Origin: an uncultured Oscillospiraceae bacterium
Lineage (GTDB): Bacteria; Bacillota; Clostridia; Oscillospirales; Oscillospiraceae
Direction: 5' to 3'
DNA: 32,136 bases
NCBI GenBank assembly: GCA_947628185.1
Contig: CANQYW010000022.1
Span: 1-32,136 of the forward strand
Made by a program: the position numbers and the translations under genes. Shown here one piece after another: positions 25,630 through 32,136 of this stretch. Under the pieces are notes generated by a model. The model saw only the letters and a list, made by a program, of their open reading frames with translations. It had not been told where the DNA came from and did no database searches. Numbering within the stretch: position 1 is the stretch's first letter; each line of letters opens with the position of its first letter.

Positions 25630-25684
25630 TTTTTGAGGGCTCCGGCAAAAAGTCTGTATCTTTGTATAATCCGGGCCTCAAAAA
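25630..25684. repeat. Long palindrome between divergent promoters
   Basis: TTTTTGAGG (25630-25638) pairs with CCTCAAAAA (25676-25684), and inner CCGG (25642-25645) with CCGG (25671-25674). It directly abuts the pur -35 box. A TATAAT at 25665-25670 lies in its loop on the plus strand without a matching -35 box. It could be an operator or a transcription barrier. No PurR-box consensus was recognised. Confidence 0.4.
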
Positions 25685-25748
25685 ACCGGGAGTGATTCAA
25701 CAATTTTGCGGGCGGCCATTAATTTTATGTTTTTTGCTATCTTTATAT

Positions 25749-25792
25749 TTGACAAATCCTATTCAATGCTGTAGCATAATAGTGTTTATAAT
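25749..25792 (+). promoter_or_regulatory. Promoter region of the oxoamine synthase-SDR unit
   Basis: A perfect TTGACA (25749-25754) is followed 17 bp later by TAGCAT (25772-25777). A perfect TATAAT lies further on (25787-25792) but has no good -35 at standard spacing. Either could set the start. GGAGG (25806-25810) lies 6 nt before the ATG. Confidence 0.6.
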
Positions 25793-25816
25793 CTTTACTT
25801 CGACCGGAGGGTAACT

Positions 25817-27001
25817 ATGGATATATTTTCAAAACTTGTGAACGGCAACGTCCAGGCCCAGGAGGCCCGCGAGCGGGGCATCTACCCCTACTTCCACGCC
25901 CTGGAGTCCCGCCAGGACGTGGAGGTCATCATGGAGGGCAAGCGCCGCATCATGCTGGGCTCAAATAACTACCTGGGGCTCACCACCTGTCCCGAGGTGG
26001 TGGAGGCGGGCATAAAGGCCATCGAGAAGTACGGCACGGGCTGTTCCGGCTCCCGTTTCCTCAACGGCACGCTGCGTCTCCACCTGGAGCTGGAGGACAA
26101 GCTGGCAAAATTCTTAGGGAAAGAGGGCGTGGTCACCTTCTCCACCGGGTTCCAGTCGAACCTCGGCATAATCTCCGCCGTGGTGGGCCACGGCGACTAC
26201 GTCATCTGCGACAGGGAGAACCACGCCAGCATCTATGACGGCTGCAAGCTCTCCTACGGCACCATGCTGCGTTTCCGCCACAGCGATATGGAGGATCTGG
26301 AGCGCCAGCTCAAGAAGGTCCCGGAGGAGGCCGGATGTCTCATCGTCACCGACGGCGTGTTCTCCATGGGCGGGGACATAGCGAATCTGCCGGAGATATG
26401 CCGTCTCGCCCGCAAGTACGGCGCGCGGGTGATGGTGGACGACGCCCACGCACTGGGCGTCATCGGCAAGGGCGGCCGCGGCACCGCCAGCTACTATGGT
26501 CTCGAGGACCAGGTGGACATATACATGGGCACCTTCTCCAAGTCCCTGGCGTCCCTGGGCGGTTTCATGGCCTCCAGCGCCAACGTCTGCGACTACGTCC
26601 GCCACTGCTCCAGGCCCTTCATCTTCTCCGCCTCCATAACCCCCGCCTCATGCGCCACGGCCATCGCCGCCCTTGACTACTTAGAGCGCCACCCGGAGAT
26701 AGTGGACAACCTCCAGCACATCTCCTCCTACTTCAGAAAACAGCTCCTGGACCGGGGCATCAAGATCCGCATGAGCGAGACGCCCATCATACCCATCTAC
26801 ACCTACGAGATGATTGACACCCTCACCATCACGAAACAACTCTACGACGAGGGCGTGTACGTCAACACCTCCATTCCCCCCGCGGTGGCCCCCCACGAGT
26901 GCCTGCTGCGCACATCCCTCATGGCCACCCACACCGAGGCGCTTGTGGAGGAGGCCGCCGGCATCATCGAGAAGGTCCTCCGCGCCAACGGCCTATGCTG
27001 A
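25817..27001 (+). CDS. Alpha-oxoamine synthase, serine palmitoyltransferase-like
   Basis: 394-aa PLP enzyme of the family that condenses an amino acid with an acyl-CoA (SPT, KBL, AONS). PLP-binding Lys is K242 in GTFSKSLASLGGF. H136 (ENHAS) should stack on the cofactor, and D208 and H211 (VDDAH) hold the ring. The GTFSKS-x-GGF form fits serine palmitoyltransferases (as I recall for Bacteroides and Sphingomonas). Glycine acetyltransferase and BioF usually show GTxGKA. The N-terminal GIYPYFxxLES and the SGSRFLNGTL segments also resemble Bacteroides SPT. No biotin genes are nearby. The next gene, overlapping by 7 nt, is a reductase of the kind needed to reduce a 3-keto product. The product may be a sphingoid base or a related amino-ketone lipid. 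KBL or BioF activity remains possible. Confidence 0.85.
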   Translation: MDIFSKLVNGNVQAQEARERGIYPYFHALESRQDVEVIMEGKRRIMLGSNNYLGLTTCPEVVEAGIKAIEKYGTGCSGSRFLNGTLRLHLELEDKLAKFLGKEGVVTFSTGFQSNLGIISAVVGHGDYVICDRENHASIYDGCKLSYGTMLRFRHSDMEDLERQLKKVPEEAGCLIVTDGVFSMGGDIANLPEICRLARKYGARVMVDDAHALGVIGKGGRGTASYYGLEDQVDIYMGTFSKSLASLGGFMASSANVCDYVRHCSRPFIFSASITPASCATAIAALDYLERHPEIVDNLQHISSYFRKQLLDRGIKIRMSETPIIPIYTYEMIDTLTITKQLYDEGVYVNTSIPPAVAPHECLLRTSLMATHTEALVEEAAGIIEKVLRANGLC

Positions 27002-27801
27002 GGGGCGCGGGTAAAGTCGCCCTCGTGACAGGGGGCTCCAGCGGCATCGGCCTTGCGGCGGTCCGGGCCCTCACGGACGCCGGTGTCCGTGTGTATGAGA
27101 CGAGCCGTCGGGACATAGACCTCCCCGGCGGGGCCATCCACATAAAGGGGGACGTGACGGAGGAGTCCTCCATGGAGCGGGCTGTGAAGACCGTCCTGGA
27201 GGCGGAGGGGAAACTCGATATCCTCCTCTGCTGCGCGGGTTTCGGCATCTCCGGGGCCGTGGAGTTCACGAGGCTCGAGGACGCCAAGCGGCAGTTCGAG
27301 GTGAACTTCTTCGGCGTTGTGAACGCCGTCAAGGCGGCCCTCCCCGCCATGCGCCGCGCGGGCCGGGGCCGGATAGTCATCGTGAGCTCCGTGGCCGGGG
27401 CCATACCCATACCCTTCCAGACGTACTACTCCGCCACGAAGGCCGCCATCAACGCCTACACCTCCGCCCTATCAAATGAAGTGCGCCCCTACGGCGTGAC
27501 CGTCACGGCGGTGATGCCCGGCGACATCGCCACCGGTTTCACCGACGCCCGCGTGAAGAGCCACGAGGGCAACGGCCAGTACGGCGGCCGCATAGACAGG
27601 TCCGTCAGCAAGATGGAGCACGACGAGCGCAGCGGCATGAGCCCTGATACCGCGGGGCGGTACCTCACGGACATGTGCCTCCGGCGCTCCGTCCCGGTGA
27701 AGTCCACCATAGGCGCGACATATAAGCTCCTTGTCTCCCTGGCAAAACTCCTGCCCCAGGGACTTGTCTCGAAGGTCGTCTACATGATGTACGCAAAATA
27801 G
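26995..27801 (+). CDS. Short-chain dehydrogenase/reductase, candidate 3-ketosphinganine-type reductase
   Basis: 268-aa classical SDR. NAD(P)-binding TGGSSGIG (12-19), catalytic S132 and YxxxK with Y145 and K149 are intact. The C-terminal 30 residues (about 239-266) are hydrophobic, suggesting membrane association or binding of a lipidic substrate. I chose ATG 26995, which overlaps the previous gene by 7 nt. The open frame extends further upstream, but only within the neighbour's sequence. Coupling to the SPT-like gene suggests it reduces that enzyme's 3-keto product with NAD(P)H. The family is certain and the substrate is inferred from context only. It is followed by a strong terminator. Confidence 0.85.
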   Translation: MLRGAGKVALVTGGSSGIGLAAVRALTDAGVRVYETSRRDIDLPGGAIHIKGDVTEESSMERAVKTVLEAEGKLDILLCCAGFGISGAVEFTRLEDAKRQFEVNFFGVVNAVKAALPAMRRAGRGRIVIVSSVAGAIPIPFQTYYSATKAAINAYTSALSNEVRPYGVTVTAVMPGDIATGFTDARVKSHEGNGQYGGRIDRSVSKMEHDERSGMSPDTAGRYLTDMCLRRSVPVKSTIGATYKLLVSLAKLLPQGLVSKVVYMMYAK

Positions 27802-27812
27802 CGTAAAATATT

Positions 27813-27868
27813 AACTCCCCCCAGTGTTGGACCGCGACTTTTGGTGCGGTTCGCCCGGGGGGAGTTTT
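27813..27868 (+). terminator. Rho-independent terminator after SDR gene
   Basis: AACTCCCCCC (27813-27822) pairs perfectly with GGGGGGAGTT (27857-27866). An inner hairpin is formed by ACCGC (27831-27835) and GCGGT (27846-27850). The stem runs into TTTT on the plus strand. It marks the right end of the GC-rich core genes. Confidence 0.85.
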
Positions 27869-27929
27869 CAATGAAACAGCATCGAAACAGTACTGACATT
27901 GTGTAGCTGCCAAACAGGAGTACAACAAA

Positions 27930-27973
27930 GAGAACAGCCATACCTGGAAACCAATCTGGGCATGGCTGTTCTC
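27930..27973 (-). terminator. Terminator of the Res-DUF6414-AAA operon
   Basis: GAGAACAGCCAT (27930-27941) pairs perfectly with ATGGCTGTTCTC (27962-27973), 12 bp with a 20-nt loop. On the minus strand it is followed by TTTGTTGT, and it lies 34 nt past the AAA gene stop. The plus-strand tail (CTTTAAT) is weaker. The rest of 27869-28006 holds no gene that I can support. Confidence 0.7.
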
Positions 27974-28006
27974 CTTTAATATCTGAACCCTCTATTGCGG
28001 GTTGAA

Positions 28007-29128
28007 TTACTCCAAAATTCCCCGTGCTTTTAATACCTCAATGTTTAATGCATCCTCTATGTCATTTTTCAAGGTGCGCATATTATTATAGAAGCCCTGG
28101 CGAATTGCGTTTGTAAAGAAGTTTAATACCACATTTTCCTGTATAAGCTCTTGATCATCACTACTTAGTTGTGAATAAAGAGTTTTGTAATTCCTTGCCG
28201 CGATCTTAATTTTGTCTTCAATGCTGATCTCATCAAATTTTATTACTTTGGAGAATCGCGAGTAAATTGGAGCACCAAGACATTTTTCTGCTTCTTCTAC
28301 CGACGAAAAATTGCTTGTACAAATTATAATACAACTCTCAACATTTACAGAGTAATTTTTATCAACGAACACGCCCTCATCAAACATCTGATAAAACGCA
28401 TTATAAAAAGAGCGGTCAACTTTATCAAATTCGTCCAAAAGAATTACATTTGATTCTCTCCGAATTAGTTCTCTGGCAAAACTGTCTTCTCCATGCTCTC
28501 CCCCAAAAAAATATTTATATGCCTCTCCAGTTTGTTGCATCGAAAACTGTAAACGCAGCATTTCTCCACCAAATTTTGAATTTATAAACTTAGCTGTTTC
28601 CGTTTTGCCAACACCAGAACCACCCAAAAACAATATGGCGATTGGTTTCTTCCTTTTTGGGTTTACGAGAGAGTATAACGTGGGTAGCAGTTTACGCAAA
28701 ACCTTTGGCTGCCCTATAACTTCATTCTCATAATCTGACGCAATTTCTTTGAGCATTTGCAGATTAAGAGAAGGTCGATTAGAGAAAGTCTCAGTAATAA
28801 TGCTGGAGTATGTTCTTTTTACATCTTCATAAAGCTTTTTAGGCGGATTACTTAAGAATAGGTTTTTAATATGAATACGTGGATTTTTAAAAATATTGTT
28901 AGATGCTCCAAGAATGGCCCACTCTTTTATCCCACCATAATCATCAGTATATATTATTAGGTTATCAATTTCTAAAGGTTCATTGTATCGTTTTTCTGCT
29001 CCTTCAATCTCAATTATTACTTTGCTAATGTGCCCGAGTACGTTGCCAATTGTGTAGTATGATTCTATACTTTCTGTTAATTTTTTGAAGTCAGAATCAG
29101 ATCCAAAATGAATAATAACTTTTTCCAT
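28007..29128 (-). CDS. AAA+ ATPase, ClpB-D2-like, in putative defence operon
   Basis: 373-aa protein. Residues 1-130 are an unrecognised N-terminal domain. From VIGQ (137-140) it follows the layout of the second AAA+ module of ClpA/ClpB: Walker A GGSGVGKT (169-176), Walker B VILLDEFD (228-235), sensor 1 TSN (271-273), arginine finger R291 in SRFS, and sensor 2 R351 in NMRTLKND. An aromatic stretch (AYKYFFGG, 203-210) occupies the place of the ClpB pore loop. All ATPase residues are present, so an active ring ATPase is likely. There is no ClpP-binding loop or first AAA module that I can see. One 60-nt sample (28081-28140) is 33% GC, far below the core genes. It starts 1 nt after the DUF6414-like stop. 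A chaperone-like partner of the two upstream genes is inferred. Its precise role is unknown. Confidence 0.8.
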   Translation of the reverse strand: MEKVIIHFGSDSDFKKLTESIESYYTIGNVLGHISKVIIEIEGAEKRYNEPLEIDNLIIYTDDYGGIKEWAILGASNNIFKNPRIHIKNLFLSNPPKKLYEDVKRTYSSIITETFSNRPSLNLQMLKEIASDYENEVIGQPKVLRKLLPTLYSLVNPKRKKPIAILFLGGSGVGKTETAKFINSKFGGEMLRLQFSMQQTGEAYKYFFGGEHGEDSFARELIRRESNVILLDEFDKVDRSFYNAFYQMFDEGVFVDKNYSVNVESCIIICTSNFSSVEEAEKCLGAPIYSRFSKVIKFDEISIEDKIKIAARNYKTLYSQLSSDDQELIQENVVLNFFTNAIRQGFYNNMRTLKNDIEDALNIEVLKARGILE

Positions 29129-29129
29129 A

Positions 29130-29948
29130 TCAATCTGCTATCCCCGCAACAACAACGTCATAAACATCAATTTCCAACGGTTCTCCATTTTCGCTTGCTA
29201 CAGTATCATATTCAATTCTATTCTTGGTGGCGACCCCAAATTGAAATTCGCTTGTTAAATCCAATTTCTTCTTATCTATCTTGCCTACATTTACAGCATA
29301 TAAAGACAACTGCATTTTAGGGATATCTGACATAGTATAATTATTTCTAAATGCTGTACTACTAAATCTAAAAATAGTTTCATTTCCGTCAAGAATGGCA
29401 ATAAACTCATAATAACCACGTCCACGTGAAATAGCAGTTTCAATTTTAGATACGTCTATTGTAAACATCTCTCCATTCTGTCCATTAATTGGGACATTTC
29501 CCTTAATCATTGTAAAAAGAGGGGCCATTAACATCATGTATGAAAATGAATTTGCCTGTGGAAACAGTTTAACTTTTTCAAACTGCTTAATTGCGAGATG
29601 TCGTTTGTTTTCTTCTTTTTTCTTTTTTGAGTCGGAATCTATTAGTTCTACAAAATCAGCAAGTAAAGTGTTCTCTAAAATGGTCTTAGCAATCTTTTCT
29701 TTCTTTGCTTTAACATCGGCTTGACCATCTAATGACACCTCTGCGCCAATTCCCGTCAACGCCTTAAATAATGCTGGAAGTCCTTTACCCTTTGCGTTAG
29801 CGCTAACTTCGGCTTGGGCTCCTGCTCCAACATCACCGGTAACATCAGTAATAAACTCTGTTGTTTTCTTTAATTCTCCGCCTGACGTAATCTGCATATA
29901 GTCAGCCGCTGTTCCCTCGTCAAAATAAATTACTTTAACAAATTTCAT
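29130..29948 (-). CDS. DUF6414-like protein of unknown function
   Basis: 272-aa protein. The N-terminus (VIYFDEGTAADYMQI, 6-20) resembles what I recall of the DUF6414 family, which has no established function. Residues about 33-80 are rich in Ala, Gly, Ser and Val, with alternating polar and small residues, resembling an amphipathic beta-hairpin around a short helical stretch. A Lys-rich segment follows (108-116). The middle has SYMMLMAPLFTMIKG (136-150), and the C-terminal half looks like a beta-rich globular domain. No catalytic motif is visible and no signal peptide. AT-rich like its downstream neighbour. It is placed between a restriction helicase-nuclease (13-nt gap) and an AAA+ ATPase (1-nt gap), so it is likely an adaptor, sensor or effector of the same system. 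The family name needs a profile search. Confidence 0.65.
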   Translation of the reverse strand: MKFVKVIYFDEGTAADYMQITSGGELKKTTEFITDVTGDVGAGAQAEVSANAKGKGLPALFKALTGIGAEVSLDGQADVKAKKEKIAKTILENTLLADFVELIDSDSKKKKEENKRHLAIKQFEKVKLFPQANSFSYMMLMAPLFTMIKGNVPINGQNGEMFTIDVSKIETAISRGRGYYEFIAILDGNETIFRFSSTAFRNNYTMSDIPKMQLSLYAVNVGKIDKKKLDLTSEFQFGVATKNRIEYDTVASENGEPLEIDVYDVVVAGIAD

Positions 29949-29961
29949 CGTTCTATTCCCT

Positions 29962-32136
29962 CTATAGTTCTTTCACAATCTCCACAAGCTGCTTCATCCC
30001 AACCGCTCCCGGCAGCGGTTCGGCATCGTCAGCGAACACCATGTAATACCTGAACTGGCTCCCCGCCGCGTTGCGCCATGCCTGACCGAGGGCGATTTTA
30101 TCGCGGCTGTCATCGTTTTTCAGATGCTCGCCTTTTGTCTCGACAAGAATGATCTTCCCGCTGTTCGTCATCAGCATAATGTCCGGGTAGTGATTGATAA
30201 AGCCGTTGATGCAGAAACCGTGCCTTGCAATGTTCCGATGCCACCAGCGGATGTTGGGCAGGGCGGTTAGTTCCATCACCAAGTCCTGCTCAAGCTGATT
30301 CATATCTTCCTCTGCCTGATAGAGCGACCCGCCAATCATATCCGTGTTGTCCATCGGGTGAATGCACACGGGTAGGCGGTACGATGGGCGGCAGACGATG
30401 CGCTCCGTCTCCAGCCAGCGGGCAAAGGTTTCCCTGTAATGCTCCGTCAAAAGCGATTCAATCTTTGCCTTGATCTTTGCGGCGTATCTGAGAGGTGCTT
30501 TCTCCATAGCTGCAAGCTGGACTTTGCCCATCGTCCCCACAATCAAATCAATATAGGCCCTCAGCTCGGCGGCGTCCACCGTGTTCATCTTGTTGAGCTG
30601 TGAGAACATCATATCCTTGCACTGACGCACACGACTTTCCGGTGGCAGGCTGTTGAAATATTCCTTGAAATACCGTTGGTCGGCGCTGGACATCTTGAAC
30701 ACCTTCGGCAAACCGCCTTCGCTTTGCCGGACATCTACCTTGGCAATCTCATCGTCCGCAGAACCGAAGTCAATATCATATGCCTTGCCCTTCAGCGTAA
30801 AGCCCTCCGCAAGCTGTTCCTTTTCCAAAAACTCCAGCGTTCCTTCAGTAAAAAGAGACTCCGGCACCACTTGGAAAAACTGCGGAATCATAAGTTTATC
30901 CACATCTTCCCGGAACTGAGGTTGGACATAGAATGTTATCACCCTGTCACGCACCTCCCACGGAAGTGTGTTGATATAGGAATCGTTCTCCACGCCTTTT
31001 CGTGCGTCGTCGTAGTCCTGCCCCGCTTTTTCCGCTTCTGTCAGCATATTTTCCGCCCTTTGATGCGTTTCGGATGTTTCGCTCCGCGCACGACGCAGCT
31101 CCAGTTCCTTCCCAATTGCCTCGCCGTCTATATAATCGAAACTGTCCACATCTTGCATTTCCGGCTGCTGGATTTCAAGCTGTTCTGGCACATGAGGAAC
31201 GATTGGTTTCGGGACGGTCGAAGTGGAGAGGCGGTAGTCCTTATCGCTGAATCCGGCGTTGTTGAGCCCATGAATGATTCGGCGAACTGTCTCGTCAAAA
31301 TCGTTAGAGGATGTCAACACATAGGACATATTCAGTGCTGGCTGGCTGTGTCGAACAGTGTGCGGCAGCCGGAGGATACGCCCCAGAATCTGCTCCACAT
31401 CCACTTGGCTCGTCTTGTTGGCAAGAGACGCCAATATGTAGGCAAACGGGCAGTCCCAGCCCTCTTTGAGTGCGTTGACGGTGATAATATACCGTACCTG
31501 ACAGTCCGGCGACATCAGATCAACATTTTTCAGCTCGTTCACATCGGCAGTGCGAATCGCGATCTGCTCCGCAGAGATTCCGGCGTCAATCAACTTTTCC
31601 CGCAGTTTTTCAAATGTCGTCGCGTCCTCTTTGCCCTTTGGCTGAGCCTGAAACAGGGCGATAGGGCGGATGTACCGTCCCGTCTTTTTCCGTTCCGCGA
31701 CGGCGATTTCCTCTAACTTGTTCCGCAGATCGATGGCGTCGGTCAGAACCTCCGTCTGACTGTCCCGGTTATAGACGATCACGGGTAGCTTTACCATGTT
31801 TTCATTCTTGAGCTGCACAGCGTCCACATAGGAGATGATATTGCTCTCCTTTTTCGGTGTGGCGGTCAGATCAAGCACAAAGCAGGGATTGAAATTCGCC
31901 AGCATCTCGATACTCAACTCAGACCGTGCGTGGTGGCTCTCGTCCACTATCACGAGGGGCGACAACTGATTGATGATCTGAAACAGCGCGGACTCGTCCG
32001 CTTTCTCGATGGGATTTTCCGGCTTGCCCAGCACCTTTGCAAAATTCGCAAGATTGCTGTTTTCCTGATAGGCTTTCAGCCCCTCTTTACCGCGCCCACG
32101 GAATGAATCGTAAGACAGCACCATGATCGAAAGCTG
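29962..32136 (-). CDS. Type III restriction-like helicase-nuclease (Res), 5' truncated by window edge
   Basis: The C-terminal 724 residues are visible. The frame stays open to the window edge, so the N-terminus with Walker A is missing. Numbered from the Met at 32124: DEAH-box motif VIVDESHHARS (D61), motif III DLTATP, and helicase motif VI region QILGRILRLP following an ALKEGWDCPFAYIL segment. The C-terminus carries a PD-(D/E)XK nuclease pattern, YPD (D648) then VETK (E662, K664), as in Res subunits of type III restriction enzymes. A type III system would need a Mod methyltransferase, which may lie beyond the right edge. GC is intermediate (52% in 31021-31080), between the AT-rich genes downstream and the core genome. 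First visible gene of a three-gene operon with the DUF6414-like and AAA+ genes. Restriction or anti-phage function is inferred. Confidence 0.88.
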   Translation of the reverse strand, partial: QLSIMVLSYDSFRGRGKEGLKAYQENSNLANFAKVLGKPENPIEKADESALFQIINQLSPLVIVDESHHARSELSIEMLANFNPCFVLDLTATPKKESNIISYVDAVQLKNENMVKLPVIVYNRDSQTEVLTDAIDLRNKLEEIAVAERKKTGRYIRPIALFQAQPKGKEDATTFEKLREKLIDAGISAEQIAIRTADVNELKNVDLMSPDCQVRYIITVNALKEGWDCPFAYILASLANKTSQVDVEQILGRILRLPHTVRHSQPALNMSYVLTSSNDFDETVRRIIHGLNNAGFSDKDYRLSTSTVPKPIVPHVPEQLEIQQPEMQDVDSFDYIDGEAIGKELELRRARSETSETHQRAENMLTEAEKAGQDYDDARKGVENDSYINTLPWEVRDRVITFYVQPQFREDVDKLMIPQFFQVVPESLFTEGTLEFLEKEQLAEGFTLKGKAYDIDFGSADDEIAKVDVRQSEGGLPKVFKMSSADQRYFKEYFNSLPPESRVRQCKDMMFSQLNKMNTVDAAELRAYIDLIVGTMGKVQLAAMEKAPLRYAAKIKAKIESLLTEHYRETFARWLETERIVCRPSYRLPVCIHPMDNTDMIGGSLYQAEEDMNQLEQDLVMELTALPNIRWWHRNIARHGFCINGFINHYPDIMLMTNSGKIILVETKGEHLKNDDSRDKIALGQAWRNAAGSQFRYYMVFADDAEPLPGAVGMKQLVEIVKEL

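Noticed and set aside
27869-28006. Small coding gene or mobile-element remnant at the island edge
   Set aside because: Only an 11-codon frame is present, with no similarity that I recognise. No target-site repeats or transposase fragments were seen.
30676-31716. 346-codon plus-strand open frame opposite the Res gene
   Set aside because: The minus strand carries helicase and nuclease motifs throughout. The plus-strand product looks random and has no ribosome site.

Overview
The window looks like chromosomal DNA of a GC-rich anaerobic member of the Clostridia, probably an Oscillospiraceae or related gut lineage. The lineage call rests on the long single-chain clostridial-type PurL, the archaeal-type ProRS, ThiI without a rhodanese domain, and purO/purV in place of purH. 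It is my inference and was not tested by any search. Nearly all genes are on the minus strand and read right to left. No rRNA, tRNA, CRISPR array or insertion sequence was recognised.

Region 1 (1-11304, minus). An operon starts at a divergent promoter near 11340 and runs: formate/nitrite-type channel, comM/yifB, thiI, an M28 aminopeptidase, cinA, proS. Gaps are 3 to 37 nt, and a GC-rich hairpin with a U-rich tail follows proS. Downstream are a glycogen-debranching-type amylo-1,6-glucosidase and an overlapping GH13 oligo-1,6-glucosidase. Together these would take branched alpha-glucans and isomalto-oligosaccharides to glucose.

Region 2 (11305-14885). A secreted CapA-type metallophosphatase-fold protein (plus strand) faces a MATE exporter and a DUF975 membrane protein (minus strand). 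A terminator separates the convergent ends.

Region 3 (14886-25627, minus). A purine operon runs purE-purF-purM-purN-purO-purV-purD-purL from a good sigma-A-like promoter and a leader of about 120 nt, and ends in two hairpins. It has two oddities. PurF lacks the N-terminal catalytic Cys of its glutaminase domain. The last two steps to IMP are split between an archaeal-type IMP cyclohydrolase (PurO) and a stand-alone AICAR formyltransferase domain (PurV). purC, purB and purK are absent from the window.

Region 4 (25628-27868, plus). Divergent from the pur operon is a two-gene unit. The first gene is an alpha-oxoamine synthase whose active-site motif resembles bacterial serine palmitoyltransferase. 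The second is an overlapping short-chain dehydrogenase. Together they could form a 3-keto-sphinganine synthase/reductase pair, which would be noteworthy in a Firmicute.

Region 5 (about 27870-32136, minus). This is a compositionally foreign block. One 60-nt sample inside the AAA gene is 33% GC and one in the Res gene is 52%, against 73% for a sample in the neighbouring core gene. It encodes a type III restriction-like helicase-nuclease (5' end outside the window), a DUF6414-like protein, and a ClpB-D2-like AAA+ ATPase, as one tight operon. It is the best candidate here for an undescribed system, most likely anti-phage defence.
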